From positions 23,583 to 87,582 of the forward strand of contig JAFIEV010000025.1 of NCBI GenBank assembly GCA_020832305.1: a stretch of 64,000 bases of DNA. The letters are read 5' to 3'. Each line of letters starts with the position of its first letter. Position 1 is the first letter of the stretch. The notes under the pieces are model-generated. The model was given only the letters and a program-made list of their open reading frames with translations, was not told the DNA's origin and did not search any database. Position numbers and translations under genes: made by a program. The stretch is from Cyclobacteriaceae bacterium (GTDB lineage Bacteria; Bacteroidota; Bacteroidia; Cytophagales; Cyclobacteriaceae). Below, one piece after another: positions 36,019 through 46,270 of the stretch.

Positions 36019-38970
36019 ATGCAGGATTTTAAAAATATAAATAATGTAAGTGGTTGGCTGATTTTTGTCATTGCTACTACGGTATATTGGCTTACGGTTG
36101 AACCAACCGCCTCCTATTGGGATTGTGGTGAATTTATTGCTGTTTCTTACCAACTACAGGTACCACACCCTCCTGGTGCACCGCTGTTTTTACTCATAGG
36201 CCGGATGTTTTCTTTCCTTGCTCTAGGTGATGTGGAACAGGTTGCCTATTGGATCAACATTTCCAGTGCACTTGCAAGTGGCTTTACCATTTTATTTTTA
36301 TTCTGGTCCATTACTTTATTGGGACGTAAAATGTTTAAGATACAGCCGGGTGAAGAAACACCTGACCAGACCTGGCTGCTTATGGGTGGCGCAGCGATTG
36401 GAGCCCTTTCCTATACATTTTCAGATTCATTCTGGTTTTCAGCGGTGGAAGCAGAAGTTTATGCCCTTTCTTCCTTTTTCACTGCTTTCGTAGTTTGGGC
36501 TATGCTCAAATGGGATACCATCAAAGAGGATCGTTTGGCCAGTCGATGGATTATCCTGATTTGCTATACCATGGGACTTTCCATTGGTGTTCACCTTTTA
36601 AACCTGGTTACCATACCTGCCCTTGCCTTAATTTATTATTTTAAGAAGTATGAACCCAGCGTTAAAGGTATTTTCTCTGCACTTTTGATAAGTGTGCTGA
36701 TTCTGTTTTTAATCAACGATTTTATAATCCCCGGGCTTCCTTCCCTGGCAGGTAAGGTAGAAATATTTTTTGTCAATAGCCTGGGTGCAGGGTTTGGTTG
36801 GGGAATTGCTGTTTTCATTGTATTTTTTATAGGCCTGGTAGTTTATGGAACCTACTTGTCGCAGATAAAGGAAAAGGTCACTTTAAATCTGGCTTTGCTG
36901 GGACTGGTATTTATTCTTATTGGCTATTCTTCTTATGCCATTATTGTGATACGATCAAACTTTAACCCACCTATAGACGAAAACAACCCTGAAAACATTA
37001 TATCATTTGTTAGTTATCTCAAAAGAGAGCAATACGGTTCGAGGCCATTAATAAAAGGCCAGTATTTTGACGCCAATATTGTAGATCAGAAAAAAGGAGA
37101 GGCGATTTTTGTAAAAGGAGAAAGCAAGTATGAGATCTCTGATTATCGCATGCAATATGTGTATGATCCCAATCGCAGTACCATTTTGCCGAGGGTGTAT
37201 AGTAATGATCCCAGACATGTAGAAGAATACCGTCGTTGGATGAATCTTGGCCAAAATGAAGTGCCTAATTTCCGGGACAATCTGTTATTTATGTTCAGGT
37301 ATCAGATTGGCTTTATGTATATGCGTTATTTTATGTGGAATTTTGCAGGCAGGGAGAGCGATATACAGGGCGCAGGATGGATGACCCCTTTTGACAGCCT
37401 GAAGGAGATTCCGGAAATATTGGAAAAGAATAAAGGAAGGAATCAATTCTTTATGTTACCGCTCTTCTTGGGCTTGTTGGGGATGTTTTTTCACTATATG
37501 AAAGACCCCAGAAATTTTGCCTTTGTAGCCATGTTGTTTGTTATGACAGGGGTTGCGCTGGTGGTTTACCTCAATTCCCCTCCTGTTGAACCACGGGAGA
37601 GAGATTATATTTATGTTGGTTCTTTTTATGCCTTTGCCATGTGGATAGGTTTTGGAACCATGGGCATTGGCTACTGGTTATACAACCTGATTAAAAACAG
37701 AACCACAGCCGCCTTGGCCGCTACTTTGATAACCCTTCCTGTTCCCGGCATAATGGCCGCTGAAGGTTGGGATGATCACGATCGCTCAAACCGTTATTTT
37801 TCTGTTGACAGCGCGAAAAATTTCCTGGCTTCCTGCGCGCCCAATGCCATTCTTTTTACCGGGGGTGACAATGATACCTTCCCACTTTGGTATGTGCAGG
37901 AAGTTGAAGGATTCAGGACCGACGTAAGGGTAATCGTTTTAAGCTATTTCAATACCGACTGGTATATCGATCAAATGACAAGGCCGATAAATAAATCGGC
38001 GCCCCTGCCATTTACGCTCGACAGGTCGCATTATCGCCAGGGCGGCTTAAATGATTATTTGCCGTATATGGAAAACCCTAATATAACCGGTGCCATTAAT
38101 TTATCACAATATCTGCGACTGATCAGGCAAAACAATGCACGTTTGCAGATGAACACCAGGCAGGGAAGTTACAATACCATACCGTCTAAAACACTGCTTC
38201 TCAACATCGATACAGCTGATGTGCTCAACAGAAACCTCATACCACCGGGCAAGAGAGAACATATTGCCAGTCAGATGCGCTTTGAAGTAAAAAGAAATGG
38301 AATCGAAAAAAATACCCTGATGATCCTGGATCTTATTGAGGCGAATAACTGGGAACGTCCTATTTATTTTAATAATACATCGCTCAATGGAATTAGTGTG
38401 AACCTTTCGCATCATGTGGTACAGGAAGGCAATGCATATCGATTACTGCCGATTAATAATCCTTCTGCAAATGAAGAGTTTGTAAATACTGAGGTGATGT
38501 ACGATAATATGATGTACAATTTCCATTTTAGGGAACTTGATAATCCAAGGGTCTATTACAGTGAAGATTACCGCATGTTTGTGTTAAACCACAGATCATC
38601 CTTCAATTCACTGGCAACGGCCTTGATTAAAAAGGGCGATCTCCCAAGGGCCAGGGAAGTAATTAACCGATCCCTGGAGCTGATGCCCGATGCAGCTATA
38701 CCTTACGATTATACAACAGCTCAAATGGTCGGCCTCTTGTTTACTGTTGGGGAAAGGGAAAAAGGCATGGAAATTTCAGAAATTCTGGCCAGAAGGGCAG
38801 ATGAAGTTTTAACCTACTTTTATCGCTATAATGCATCAGTAGGCAATGAAACTCAGAAAAACCTAATCATCATGAATGAAATAATCCGGACTTTAAAAAT
38901 GGAAGGTGAAAATGAAAAGGCCAGCCAAATGGAAGTCAGGTTTATGGAACATTATTCAAGGGCAAGATAG
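36019..38970 (+). CDS. DUF2723 membrane protein (GT117-type)
   Basis: The 983-residue protein has about 12 membrane segments in its first 580 residues, then a long extracytoplasmic part. The N-terminal DUF2723 block is clear: ASYWDCGEFIAVSYQLQVPHPPGAPLF (in pieces, about 30-57), with D35 and E38 resembling the catalytic Asp/Glu loop of GT-C mannosyltransferases. DNDTFPLWYVQEVEGFRTDV is also typical. The C-terminus has TPR-like helices. Members are thought to be lipid-linked-sugar transferases that glycosylate exported proteins. The substrate is not known. Confidence 0.88.
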   Translation: MQDFKNINNVSGWLIFVIATTVYWLTVEPTASYWDCGEFIAVSYQLQVPHPPGAPLFLLIGRMFSFLALGDVEQVAYWINISSALASGFTILFLFWSITLLGRKMFKIQPGEETPDQTWLLMGGAAIGALSYTFSDSFWFSAVEAEVYALSSFFTAFVVWAMLKWDTIKEDRLASRWIILICYTMGLSIGVHLLNLVTIPALALIYYFKKYEPSVKGIFSALLISVLILFLINDFIIPGLPSLAGKVEIFFVNSLGAGFGWGIAVFIVFFIGLVVYGTYLSQIKEKVTLNLALLGLVFILIGYSSYAIIVIRSNFNPPIDENNPENIISFVSYLKREQYGSRPLIKGQYFDANIVDQKKGEAIFVKGESKYEISDYRMQYVYDPNRSTILPRVYSNDPRHVEEYRRWMNLGQNEVPNFRDNLLFMFRYQIGFMYMRYFMWNFAGRESDIQGAGWMTPFDSLKEIPEILEKNKGRNQFFMLPLFLGLLGMFFHYMKDPRNFAFVAMLFVMTGVALVVYLNSPPVEPRERDYIYVGSFYAFAMWIGFGTMGIGYWLYNLIKNRTTAALAATLITLPVPGIMAAEGWDDHDRSNRYFSVDSAKNFLASCAPNAILFTGGDNDTFPLWYVQEVEGFRTDVRVIVLSYFNTDWYIDQMTRPINKSAPLPFTLDRSHYRQGGLNDYLPYMENPNITGAINLSQYLRLIRQNNARLQMNTRQGSYNTIPSKTLLLNIDTADVLNRNLIPPGKREHIASQMRFEVKRNGIEKNTLMILDLIEANNWERPIYFNNTSLNGISVNLSHHVVQEGNAYRLLPINNPSANEEFVNTEVMYDNMMYNFHFRELDNPRVYYSEDYRMFVLNHRSSFNSLATALIKKGDLPRAREVINRSLELMPDAAIPYDYTTAQMVGLLFTVGEREKGMEISEILARRADEVLTYFYRYNASVGNETQKNLIIMNEIIRTLKMEGENEKASQMEVRFMEHYSRAR

Positions 38971-39025
38971 CGGCATATTTTGCTGCCGGGGATTCACAAA
39001 TTGAAGACCAGATACTTTCTTATCT

Positions 39026-39709
39026 ATGAAAAAGGCATTGCTGCCATTATTATGCATTTATATGTTTTTGCATTCTGAATTGAATGCGCAACAGTTGGGC
39101 TTGTCTTTTTCATACTTTTTCCCCCGCAACGGAGACTTTTCTGTGCCAGTAACGCCATTATCCTATCGCGGATTGGGATTTAATATAAATCGCTATATCA
39201 GGCCGGAGACAGGTATAACCCTATACCGCATGTCTGGTCTTTCATTTACCAATCTTCCTTTTGAAACAAAGGAGCCTTTTTTCGGACCTATGTTTACAAT
39301 TATGATACCGGTTGACATGGTAATAGAATTTCCCATTGGGAATACCGAACTTCGTCTTAAGGGTGGTGGTTTTGGATTCCACAATTTTGGTATTAAAGTT
39401 CAACAAGGGAATATTGACAGGGCCTTGCGCGAATTTTTTGATTATGATATACTCAATGCAGAAACCAGGTTTGAGAATCAGCCCGGACTCGGATACAGGG
39501 TAGGGGCAGAATGGATTTTTCATATTTCGGGTAAATTTTCCTTTACTGCTGAGGCAATATATCATGGTGGATTTGCCAATATAGCCCTTAGCGGTGATTA
39601 TGCAGCCTATGGAAACAATACCACCAGCCAGGGAAATTTTAATTTTCCCAATGCCAGGCTCGACTTTACCGGATATGAAATTTCCCTGGGCGTACTCTTT
39701 AATCCATGA
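39026..39709 (+). CDS. Outer-membrane beta-barrel protein
   Basis: The 227-residue protein has a signal peptide (1-21, ending LNAQ) and alternating amphipathic strands rich in Gly and aromatics. It ends in a strand, ARLDFTGYEISLGVLFNP, rather than the classical terminal Phe. The size fits an 8-10-stranded porin-like barrel as found in many Bacteroidota. The function is unknown. It lies 55 bases after the DUF2723 gene and may be co-transcribed with it. Confidence 0.8.
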   Translation: MKKALLPLLCIYMFLHSELNAQQLGLSFSYFFPRNGDFSVPVTPLSYRGLGFNINRYIRPETGITLYRMSGLSFTNLPFETKEPFFGPMFTIMIPVDMVIEFPIGNTELRLKGGGFGFHNFGIKVQQGNIDRALREFFDYDILNAETRFENQPGLGYRVGAEWIFHISGKFSFTAEAIYHGGFANIALSGDYAAYGNNTTSQGNFNFPNARLDFTGYEISLGVLFNP

Positions 39710-39827
39710 TCCTGATTTCTCTATTTTGTTTTTTTGCTTACATAGAATTTTATTGAGTTCATTATGTTCTTATATTTAAACCCATTTAGAAAACCAGGGG
39801 ATACTTTAAACTTTTATAGAATATCTG

Positions 39828-41903
39828 GTGAAAAGATTAATTTCCTTATTTGGAATACTGATTTTAGGTATTAGTGTAACTGAAGCGCAAAATTTGGAAC
39901 GCATTCAGCGTGTCAGGGAGCAGATTTCAGTTTCAAATGGTACCGACAAATTTGAATTGCTCAACGATCTGGCATGGGAATTTCGTTCAGCATATCCTGA
40001 CAGCTGTATTTATTACAGTGAACTTGCCTATGCGCTTGGTCAGGAGTTAGAAATAAAAGAAGATCTTGCAAAACCGCTCAACTTTATTGGCATAGCCTAC
40101 AATTACAAAGGTGACAGGCTCCTGGCCTACGACTTCTTTGAAAAAGCATTGCAACTGGCCATTAGTCTCAATGATACAACCCAGATTGCTTATTCCAACA
40201 ATAACCTGGGCAGGTTATTTTTTGAACAGGGATTACTTAACCGATCGTACAATTATTTTGTAAAAAGCCTGGATGCATTTATCAAACTCAATGATTCAAC
40301 CGGCCTGGCATATACTTACCAGAGTCTGGCAAGGTTGTATAAGACCCAAAATGATTATGAAAAGGCAGAAAATCACTACCTTTTGGCAAATGTCATCAGG
40401 GAGAACCTTGGAGTTACCCAGGACATCACATCGGCATATATACAAACGGGCCGGTTTTACCAGGAAAATGATCAGGATGATTTGGCAATATTGTATTTGT
40501 TTAAGGCTGATTCCACCGCAGGAAGTATAAAAGACGAAATAACACTTGCCGAGATCAAAACATATATTGCAAGAAGTTTTCTCAAACAAGGAAAATGGCT
40601 GCAAGCTGAGCAAATGTGCAAAGACGGGTTAATGGTAATACTTGAAAAAAACCACATTCGCATGCAACCACAGACCTTTCTTATAATGGGCGAAATTTTT
40701 AAAGAGAAAGGAGCATTAAACGATGCGCGTGAGTTTACAATGCGGGCATTAATGGTTTCCACAGAAACAAAAGATCTCGCCTCAAAAATGAATGCACATT
40801 ATTTGCTTTGGAAAATTTCTGAATTGCAAAATAATAGAAGTGATGAAATAAGGAATCATAATGAATACCTGATTCTTCGCGATTCTATTAAAGACCTGGA
40901 TCTGGCTCGTCAGGTAGAACGTTTTCAATTTGAAATGGAAATAGAGCGAAAAGAGCGGGAAAATGAATTGCTCAAAGCCCAGCAGGCAGGTACTGAATCC
41001 ATTATCAAACAGCAACGTTTGCAAAGCACCATTCTGTTTATCATCAGTATCTTTGTGAGTTTGTTGGTTTATCTGCAATGGCGCAACAATAATAAGCGGA
41101 AAGAGGTAAATGAAAAGCTTGCCTTGCAAAATGATTACATAGAAAGACAAAGACGAGAGATTTTGATTCAGAATGAAAACCTATCCAAACGAAATCTTCA
41201 GTTACACGAATTAAACCATGAGAAAGATACTCTCATGAGTATTGTTGCACATGATTTAAAAGCTCCTTTCAACAGATTTAAAGGCATATTAAATTTGATG
41301 GAAATGGAGGGCAAACTCAGTGAAGATCAAAAGCGATATATTGATATTTTAAAAAATAATACACAGGCAGGTCTATTGCTTATTCGCGATCTGCTGGATG
41401 TACATATGCTTGAAGAAAACCAAAGTCCGGAGCTTGCCGATATTGATTTTGGAGCATTTATCAAGCAAAAGGCAGAGGCGCATATTCCGGCAGCTAAATC
41501 CAAGAATATTGAACTGCTACTCAAAAATGAGGTCAGTGGTGTGGTACATCTGGATGAAGTTTTTCTCGATAGAATTATGGATAACCTTATCTCCAACGCC
41601 ATTAAATTTTCGCCAAAGAATTCCAAAGTCATAATCAGGGCCCAAAAGAATTTAGAAAAACTTGAAATTGATGTGCAGGACGAAGGCCCTGGATTCTCTC
41701 AGCAAGATAAGAAACAACTTTTCCAAAAGTTTAAAAAACTGAGCGCCAGACCAACAGGCGGTGAAAGTTCGCATGGTCTTGGGTTGGCCATTGTTAAGAT
41801 TTTAGTCGATAGGATGCAAGGGATCATCCATCTTGAAAGTGAACAAGGGCATGGCAGCACCTTTAAACTTATTTTCCCCGCCAACGGCATTGTTGAAGCA
41901 TAA
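39828..41903 (+). CDS. TPR-containing sensor histidine kinase
   Basis: The 691-residue protein starts at GTG with a signal peptide (1-20). Some 320 residues of tetratricopeptide repeats lie in the periplasm (for example AYDFFEKALQLAISLND and YEKAENHYLLANVIRE). A membrane segment at about 400-417 follows, then a coiled coil, the H-box SIVAHDLKAPFNRFKG, the N-box DNLISNAIKFSPKNSK, and ATPase boxes DEGPGFSQQDKKQLFQKF and HGLGLAIVKILV. It resembles the TPR hybrid kinases common in Bacteroidota. No partner regulator lies next to it. Confidence 0.93.
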   Translation: MKRLISLFGILILGISVTEAQNLERIQRVREQISVSNGTDKFELLNDLAWEFRSAYPDSCIYYSELAYALGQELEIKEDLAKPLNFIGIAYNYKGDRLLAYDFFEKALQLAISLNDTTQIAYSNNNLGRLFFEQGLLNRSYNYFVKSLDAFIKLNDSTGLAYTYQSLARLYKTQNDYEKAENHYLLANVIRENLGVTQDITSAYIQTGRFYQENDQDDLAILYLFKADSTAGSIKDEITLAEIKTYIARSFLKQGKWLQAEQMCKDGLMVILEKNHIRMQPQTFLIMGEIFKEKGALNDAREFTMRALMVSTETKDLASKMNAHYLLWKISELQNNRSDEIRNHNEYLILRDSIKDLDLARQVERFQFEMEIERKERENELLKAQQAGTESIIKQQRLQSTILFIISIFVSLLVYLQWRNNNKRKEVNEKLALQNDYIERQRREILIQNENLSKRNLQLHELNHEKDTLMSIVAHDLKAPFNRFKGILNLMEMEGKLSEDQKRYIDILKNNTQAGLLLIRDLLDVHMLEENQSPELADIDFGAFIKQKAEAHIPAAKSKNIELLLKNEVSGVVHLDEVFLDRIMDNLISNAIKFSPKNSKVIIRAQKNLEKLEIDVQDEGPGFSQQDKKQLFQKFKKLSARPTGGESSHGLGLAIVKILVDRMQGIIHLESEQGHGSTFKLIFPANGIVEA

Positions 41904-41913
41904 AATAAGGTGC

Positions 41914-41984
41914 GCTGAAAATCTCCTGGCTTCTTGATTTATTTAATAACCAGAATTTACATTATAGATGTATACTTTTTCAGC
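41914..41984. repeat. Dispersed element with terminal inverted repeats, copy B (71 bp)
   Basis: Begins GCTGAAAA (41914-41921) and ends TTTTCAGC (41977-41984) like copy A at 7976-8052, with shared internal blocks TTGATTTATTT, TTTACAT and ATACTTTTTCAGC. It starts 10 bases after the kinase stop, between convergent genes. The rest of the gap to 42110 holds ATGGTAAATGAA (42005-42016), found inverted near copy A. Confidence 0.6.
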
Positions 41985-42110
41985 AGCCCTAAAATAAAGT
42001 AAGCGATGGTAAATGAACGAACCACCGCCTACAAAATCTGGTTTACTTTTTTTCCTGTGAGTTAGCTACTAGTTTTTATACAATTATCATCAGTCTAATA
42101 ATATTCCTGT

Positions 42111-44630
42111 CTATTGCACTTCGAGTTTTCTGAATTCATTGAATCGACGGACTATAGCCATAATAAAACCCAGCATTAAGATAAGGGTACCTAACCAAAG
42201 AATATTAATCAATGGTTTTTCCACTGCCTTCATAATTATGTAATCCTTTTGCGTGGTTTGCAGATTAAGTTCATAGCTGCCTTCTTGCGGATTGATGTTG
42301 GTAAGTGCGATCTTAACGCCTGCTTCTTCAACGATATCGGGTATATTGCCAACCATGTTGTTGTGTATGATAAATACAGGCCTTGCTGTAAAGGTTTCGT
42401 TTTTGCCATAGATTTGAACCAAAGCCTCCACAGCCACATCATTTTCATTCAGTGAAATACCATCTACTTCAACTACCCGCTGAACATTTTCCAATACAGC
42501 AACAAAATCATTCACAAAGAACTGCTCACCACCACGGAGTGATATGGTTTCAGGCTCGCTCCATTCCACTTCAACCTCCGGATCAGGGATGGTGGATACA
42601 TGTGTATAAAGGTCGTGATCAACAGCCCTTCTGATAGCCGGTGAAACCACCAGTCCCATAGATGGATTGACCTGTGCACGAGGATACAGTGTGAATGCCC
42701 TTTTACCCTCTTTTCTGTACTCTATTTCATAATAGGTGTTTTCAGCCCTGATGCCAACTGTATCGCCCTTTTGAATAATAACCTTGTCATTTTTAATAAT
42801 GTCTTCTTTTGCAACCACTTTGTGTGATTCTTTGGTTTGATCAAAATGATTTTTCTTGAGATATCCGCCTACACCATCAATTTTTACACGTTGTCCTTTA
42901 TACAAAAGCTCATAATCGTTCATCTTACGGGTTTCATCTATGAATAAAAGTACGTTTTCGCGATTGATGTCATCAGATAAATCCCTGGAGTACAGCAATC
43001 CTGATTGATTGAGAGATACTACTTTTGAATAACCTGACGAAAATAAAATGCCGATAAGCATCATTGCCAGGCCGATATGCGCCACCGAACCCCCTGATAA
43101 ATGAATATTCGCAGCCTTAAATCCCAGCAATATTTTAAAATTGGCTATGATAGAATACAAAGCAGCCGTGAGAAGTAAAATATAGGTCAGATTTTGAATT
43201 TTCATCACCATAATAATTACCGAAGAAAAGACCAGGGTAAGTAAAATGGGTATGAGCAATGCTTCTTTAATTTTAGATTTTTCCATCTTCTTCCAAAAAA
43301 AGAATTGCCCTGTTCCGGAAAGTATAGCAACTAATATTGCGCCCCATAACTGGAATTTAGTGTAAAAACCAACCTGATCTGCAGGAGGTGCCATATTACT
43401 TTCTATACCAAACCACCCTAAAACGGCATTAAATACCGGAATTGATGTAGGGATCAATACCTGAAAACCCATTAGGCACAATGTGGTAGCTCCCATAAAT
43501 ATCCAAAACTCCCTGGAGTAGGTTGATATTTCTTTTTCGGTAGTAGGAATATCTTTCCAACGGATTGACAATAAAAAGATCGAAATTGCCAGAAAAACAA
43601 GGAGATACAAGAGTAATTGTCCATTGAGCCCAAGATCAGTAAAAGAATGAACGGAGGCATTACCCAAAATACCGCTGCGTGTGAGAAAGGTCGCGTAAAG
43701 AACAAATAGAAAGGTGGCAATAACGAGAATCATAGAAGTTTTAAGGGCCGTATTATTCTTCTTGAAGATGATCATAGTATGTAAACTTGCCACCTGTATA
43801 ATCCAAGGTATATACACTGCATTTTCTACAGGATCCCAATTCCAGTAGCCTCCAAAATTCAGGGTTTCATAGGCCCAGTAAGCCCCCATAAGTTTACCCA
43901 GTCCTAGCGTGGCTATGGAAAATATTGTCCAGGGCAAAGCCGGGCGAATCCACTCTTTATATTTTTTTTGCCATAGGCCTGCCATGAGAAAGGCAAATGG
44001 CACCAATGTGCTTGCATAGCCGAAAAAGAGCGTTGGCGGGTGGATTACCATCCAGTAGTTTTGCAATAATGGGTTTAATCCACTTCCGTCTGCGGGAATA
44101 AAATCAGGATTTATCCTGAAAATCGGATCATCAAATACATCTCTGAGAAGAAGAAACGGGGAGCTGCCAATTTTTACGCCAAAAATCATAACACCCAGAA
44201 TCATGGAGGCCAGAAAAGCTTCCACCAGGGCAAATACAGTCATGAGCGGCGACTCCCATTTTCTGCTGGTAAAAATAAGAATGAGACCCAGTACACAATT
44301 CCAGAATATCCAGAGCAGAAAACTGCCTTCCTGACCTTCCCAGAAGCTGGCAATCATATAATAAACCGGTAGGTTTTTAGAGGAATGGCTGTAGGCGTAA
44401 TGATATTCGAAATGATGATTATATATGATGTAAAATAGTGTAAGCGCTGTTGCGAATACCGACCCAATGTGGATAAAGAAAGCTATCCTCCCATTTTTTT
44501 GCCATTGTTTTTTACTTATCTCGTCTTTAACAATGGATGCCCATAGATACGATCCTGCCGCATATAAAGCGGATATAAAGGTAATAATCACAAAGAGGTG
44601 ACCTGCTTTGCCAATAAATTCATTTATCAT
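42111..44630 (-). CDS. ccmF: Cytochrome c biogenesis protein CcmF-like (CcsA domain)
   Basis: The 839-residue inner-membrane protein belongs to the haem-handling CcmF family. The tryptophan-rich WWD region reads GGYWNWDPVENAVYIPW. Flanking His residues in VIHPPTLFFGYAS and SLHTMIIF are candidate haem ligands. It is longer than E. coli CcmF; a periplasmic C-terminal domain (about 560-800) lies before the last membrane segment. It takes haem from CcmE and attaches it to apocytochrome c. It follows ccmE by 6 bases in the minus-strand block ccmB-C-D-E-F. Confidence 0.92.
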   Translation of the reverse strand: MINEFIGKAGHLFVIITFISALYAAGSYLWASIVKDEISKKQWQKNGRIAFFIHIGSVFATALTLFYIIYNHHFEYHYAYSHSSKNLPVYYMIASFWEGQEGSFLLWIFWNCVLGLILIFTSRKWESPLMTVFALVEAFLASMILGVMIFGVKIGSSPFLLLRDVFDDPIFRINPDFIPADGSGLNPLLQNYWMVIHPPTLFFGYASTLVPFAFLMAGLWQKKYKEWIRPALPWTIFSIATLGLGKLMGAYWAYETLNFGGYWNWDPVENAVYIPWIIQVASLHTMIIFKKNNTALKTSMILVIATFLFVLYATFLTRSGILGNASVHSFTDLGLNGQLLLYLLVFLAISIFLLSIRWKDIPTTEKEISTYSREFWIFMGATTLCLMGFQVLIPTSIPVFNAVLGWFGIESNMAPPADQVGFYTKFQLWGAILVAILSGTGQFFFWKKMEKSKIKEALLIPILLTLVFSSVIIMVMKIQNLTYILLLTAALYSIIANFKILLGFKAANIHLSGGSVAHIGLAMMLIGILFSSGYSKVVSLNQSGLLYSRDLSDDINRENVLLFIDETRKMNDYELLYKGQRVKIDGVGGYLKKNHFDQTKESHKVVAKEDIIKNDKVIIQKGDTVGIRAENTYYEIEYRKEGKRAFTLYPRAQVNPSMGLVVSPAIRRAVDHDLYTHVSTIPDPEVEVEWSEPETISLRGGEQFFVNDFVAVLENVQRVVEVDGISLNENDVAVEALVQIYGKNETFTARPVFIIHNNMVGNIPDIVEEAGVKIALTNINPQEGSYELNLQTTQKDYIIMKAVEKPLINILWLGTLILMLGFIMAIVRRFNEFRKLEVQ

Positions 44631-44636
44631 AACTGA

Positions 44637-45062
44637 TTAGTCCAACGTTTTAACCCCTGTAACTTTTACCGTCTCTTCCTGATATTTAGATGGGCATTTG
44701 AGTAGAATCTGGTCTGCAATAAAAATATCGTCCCTGAATCCTCCTATTACCACGACCTGCTCTGACCGGTGAAAATCAGGAGGCATGGGCTCATTGTAAT
44801 ATACTTTGCGCGTTTCATTATTGCTGTCGGTCATCAAAAATGAGAATGAGACCATATCTTCTCCTCTTTCTATACCAATAACTTCGCCTGCACTGTCTTT
44901 AGGTAATTCACCCACAACGTGAATTTTTTTGGTATTGCCACTTTCAAAAAGCGCCTTGGCCTGGCTGAAAGTTACATAAGAACTGGCATCACCGGCCGTA
45001 GATATGATAATGAAAATGGCTACAGCAATTACTCCTATTAATAATATATGCGATTTTTTCAT
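44637..45062 (-). CDS. ccmE: Cytochrome c maturation haem chaperone CcmE, Cys-type (CxxxY)
   Basis: The 141-residue protein has one N-terminal membrane anchor (about 5-23) and the CcmE OB-fold domain, including FLMTDSNNETRKVYYNEPMPPDF and QVVVIGGFRDDIFIADQILLKC. Usual CcmE has H-x-x-x-Y, where His binds haem covalently. Here the motif is C123-P-S-K-Y127, so a Cys replaces His (codon TGC at 44694-44696, complement strand). The CxxxY form is known from archaea and Desulfovibrio in Ccm systems without CcmG and CcmH. It lies 6 bases before ccmF; the ccmD-like gene is upstream. Confidence 0.92.
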   Translation of the reverse strand: MKKSHILLIGVIAVAIFIIISTAGDASSYVTFSQAKALFESGNTKKIHVVGELPKDSAGEVIGIERGEDMVSFSFLMTDSNNETRKVYYNEPMPPDFHRSEQVVVIGGFRDDIFIADQILLKCPSKYQEETVKVTGVKTLD

Positions 45063-45184
45063 TTTAATTTTTATTCTTTTGGAACTTCATTCAATTTCCT
45101 GAAAAGGATCAAAAAGCTGAATGATTTATTTCTGCATCATTGATAACGAAGTGAATCTCGTTTTGGTTTACTTATAAATACAGT

Positions 45185-45478
45185 CTAAGCGTTGGAACCG
45201 TCATTTTTTTGTCTGCTTTTCAATGCATCCAGATCACGCTGTAGCTTTAATACTTTACGGTCTGTCAGAATAGTGTATACAATAAGACCGGTAATTAAAA
45301 TTATCACTACCAAAACTACTACATAAATCTTTCCTTCTGATCTGAAGAGATCTGCCATCTCAACTTTATCGCTTTCCTGCTGCAGAATGCCTGCAAGTGA
45401 CTTATTAAGTTGAAAGAAAATTGCTATTCCTGTAAGAATGAGGATATATATGATTTTTTTCATGGATTTTTTAAACAT
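45185..45478 (-). CDS. ccmD: CcmD-like small membrane protein
   Basis: The 97-residue protein has a hydrophobic N-terminus that may be a signal peptide, a central membrane segment (about 50-69, KIYVVVLVVIILITGLIVYT) and a basic coiled tail, VLKLQRDLDALKSRQ. Its layout and location between ccmC and ccmE match CcmD, the small protein that helps release haem-loaded CcmE. Sequence alone would not identify it. The ATG overlaps the ccmC stop by eight bases; an ATG five codons later is possible. Confidence 0.7.
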   Translation of the reverse strand: MFKKSMKKIIYILILTGIAIFFQLNKSLAGILQQESDKVEMADLFRSEGKIYVVVLVVIILITGLIVYTILTDRKVLKLQRDLDALKSRQKNDGSNA

Positions 45479-46154
45479 TTAATTCCAATTGCCTGAAATC
45501 CTCCTTTACCCTTTGTATTCTGATTCTGATTGAGGCAAACCAAACACCGAGCAGGGCATAAGCCACCACGGCAGGATAGAAGACAGTTCGCAAGGTATTG
45601 TCGAGGTCATAGCTGTTAAATCCCGGATTTCCTCCATTACCCGGATGCAGCGAATCTGTCATGCGTGGCAATATGAAAATAAGAGGAATGGCTGCAGCAA
45701 ATGCAAATATATTATATACGGCACTGATGCGGCCTTTGGTTTGTTGATTTTCTATAGATGACCTGAGGACAAAATAGGCCATGTAAATCAACATAGCTAT
45801 GGATGTTGCATTGAGTTTGGGATCATTTACCCACCAGGCACCCCAGGTAAATTTGGCCCAGGCCATGCCTGTCACTACACCTAAAATGCCAAAAAATATA
45901 CCTACATTGGCAAATTCAGAAGACTTTATATCGTCTAAGATATTGGAACTTTTCAGATATCTGATGGCATACACCATAGAAACGATAAGCATAATAAACA
46001 TGGCAAACCAAATGGCCACGTGGAAAAACAGATTTCTTATAGTTTCATTTAAGATAAACAATCGGGGCACGTCCATCAGAAATCCCGCGATGATCACATA
46101 ATATAATAAGATAATGCACAAGACCTTCCACCAGATGTTTTTTAACCGGCTCAT
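45471..46154 (-). CDS. ccmC: Haem exporter protein CcmC
   Basis: The 227-residue inner-membrane protein has six membrane segments and the WWD motif WGAWWVNDPKLNATSI (about 102-117), with two likely axial His (FFHVAIWFAM and LHPGN-like positions). It loads haem onto CcmE. The start MSRLKNIWWKVL is normal. It is the second gene of the minus-strand ccm block; a hairpin with T-run (46181-46224) lies between it and ccmB. Confidence 0.93.
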   Translation of the reverse strand: MSRLKNIWWKVLCIILLYYVIIAGFLMDVPRLFILNETIRNLFFHVAIWFAMFIMLIVSMVYAIRYLKSSNILDDIKSSEFANVGIFFGILGVVTGMAWAKFTWGAWWVNDPKLNATSIAMLIYMAYFVLRSSIENQQTKGRISAVYNIFAFAAAIPLIFILPRMTDSLHPGNGGNPGFNSYDLDNTLRTVFYPAVVAYALLGVWFASIRIRIQRVKEDFRQLELNV

Positions 46155-46180
46155 GAATTCACATTTATTTTACTTGTTGA

Positions 46181-46224
46181 AAAACTTTTCATCAGTAAAC
46201 GCTACACATGCTGATGAAGTTTTT
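46181..46224. terminator. Hairpin between ccmB and ccmC, possible attenuator
   Basis: AAAACTTTTCATCAG and CTGATGAAGTTTT form a stem of 13 pairs with a 2-base bulge around a 15-base loop. T-runs follow it on both strands. As it lies inside the ccm block, it may reduce expression of ccmC-F relative to ccmB. Confidence 0.45.
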
Positions 46225-46270
46225 TTAAAGTTATTTCGTTGATTTAATAATTTAAAGCTGCATTGCAGTT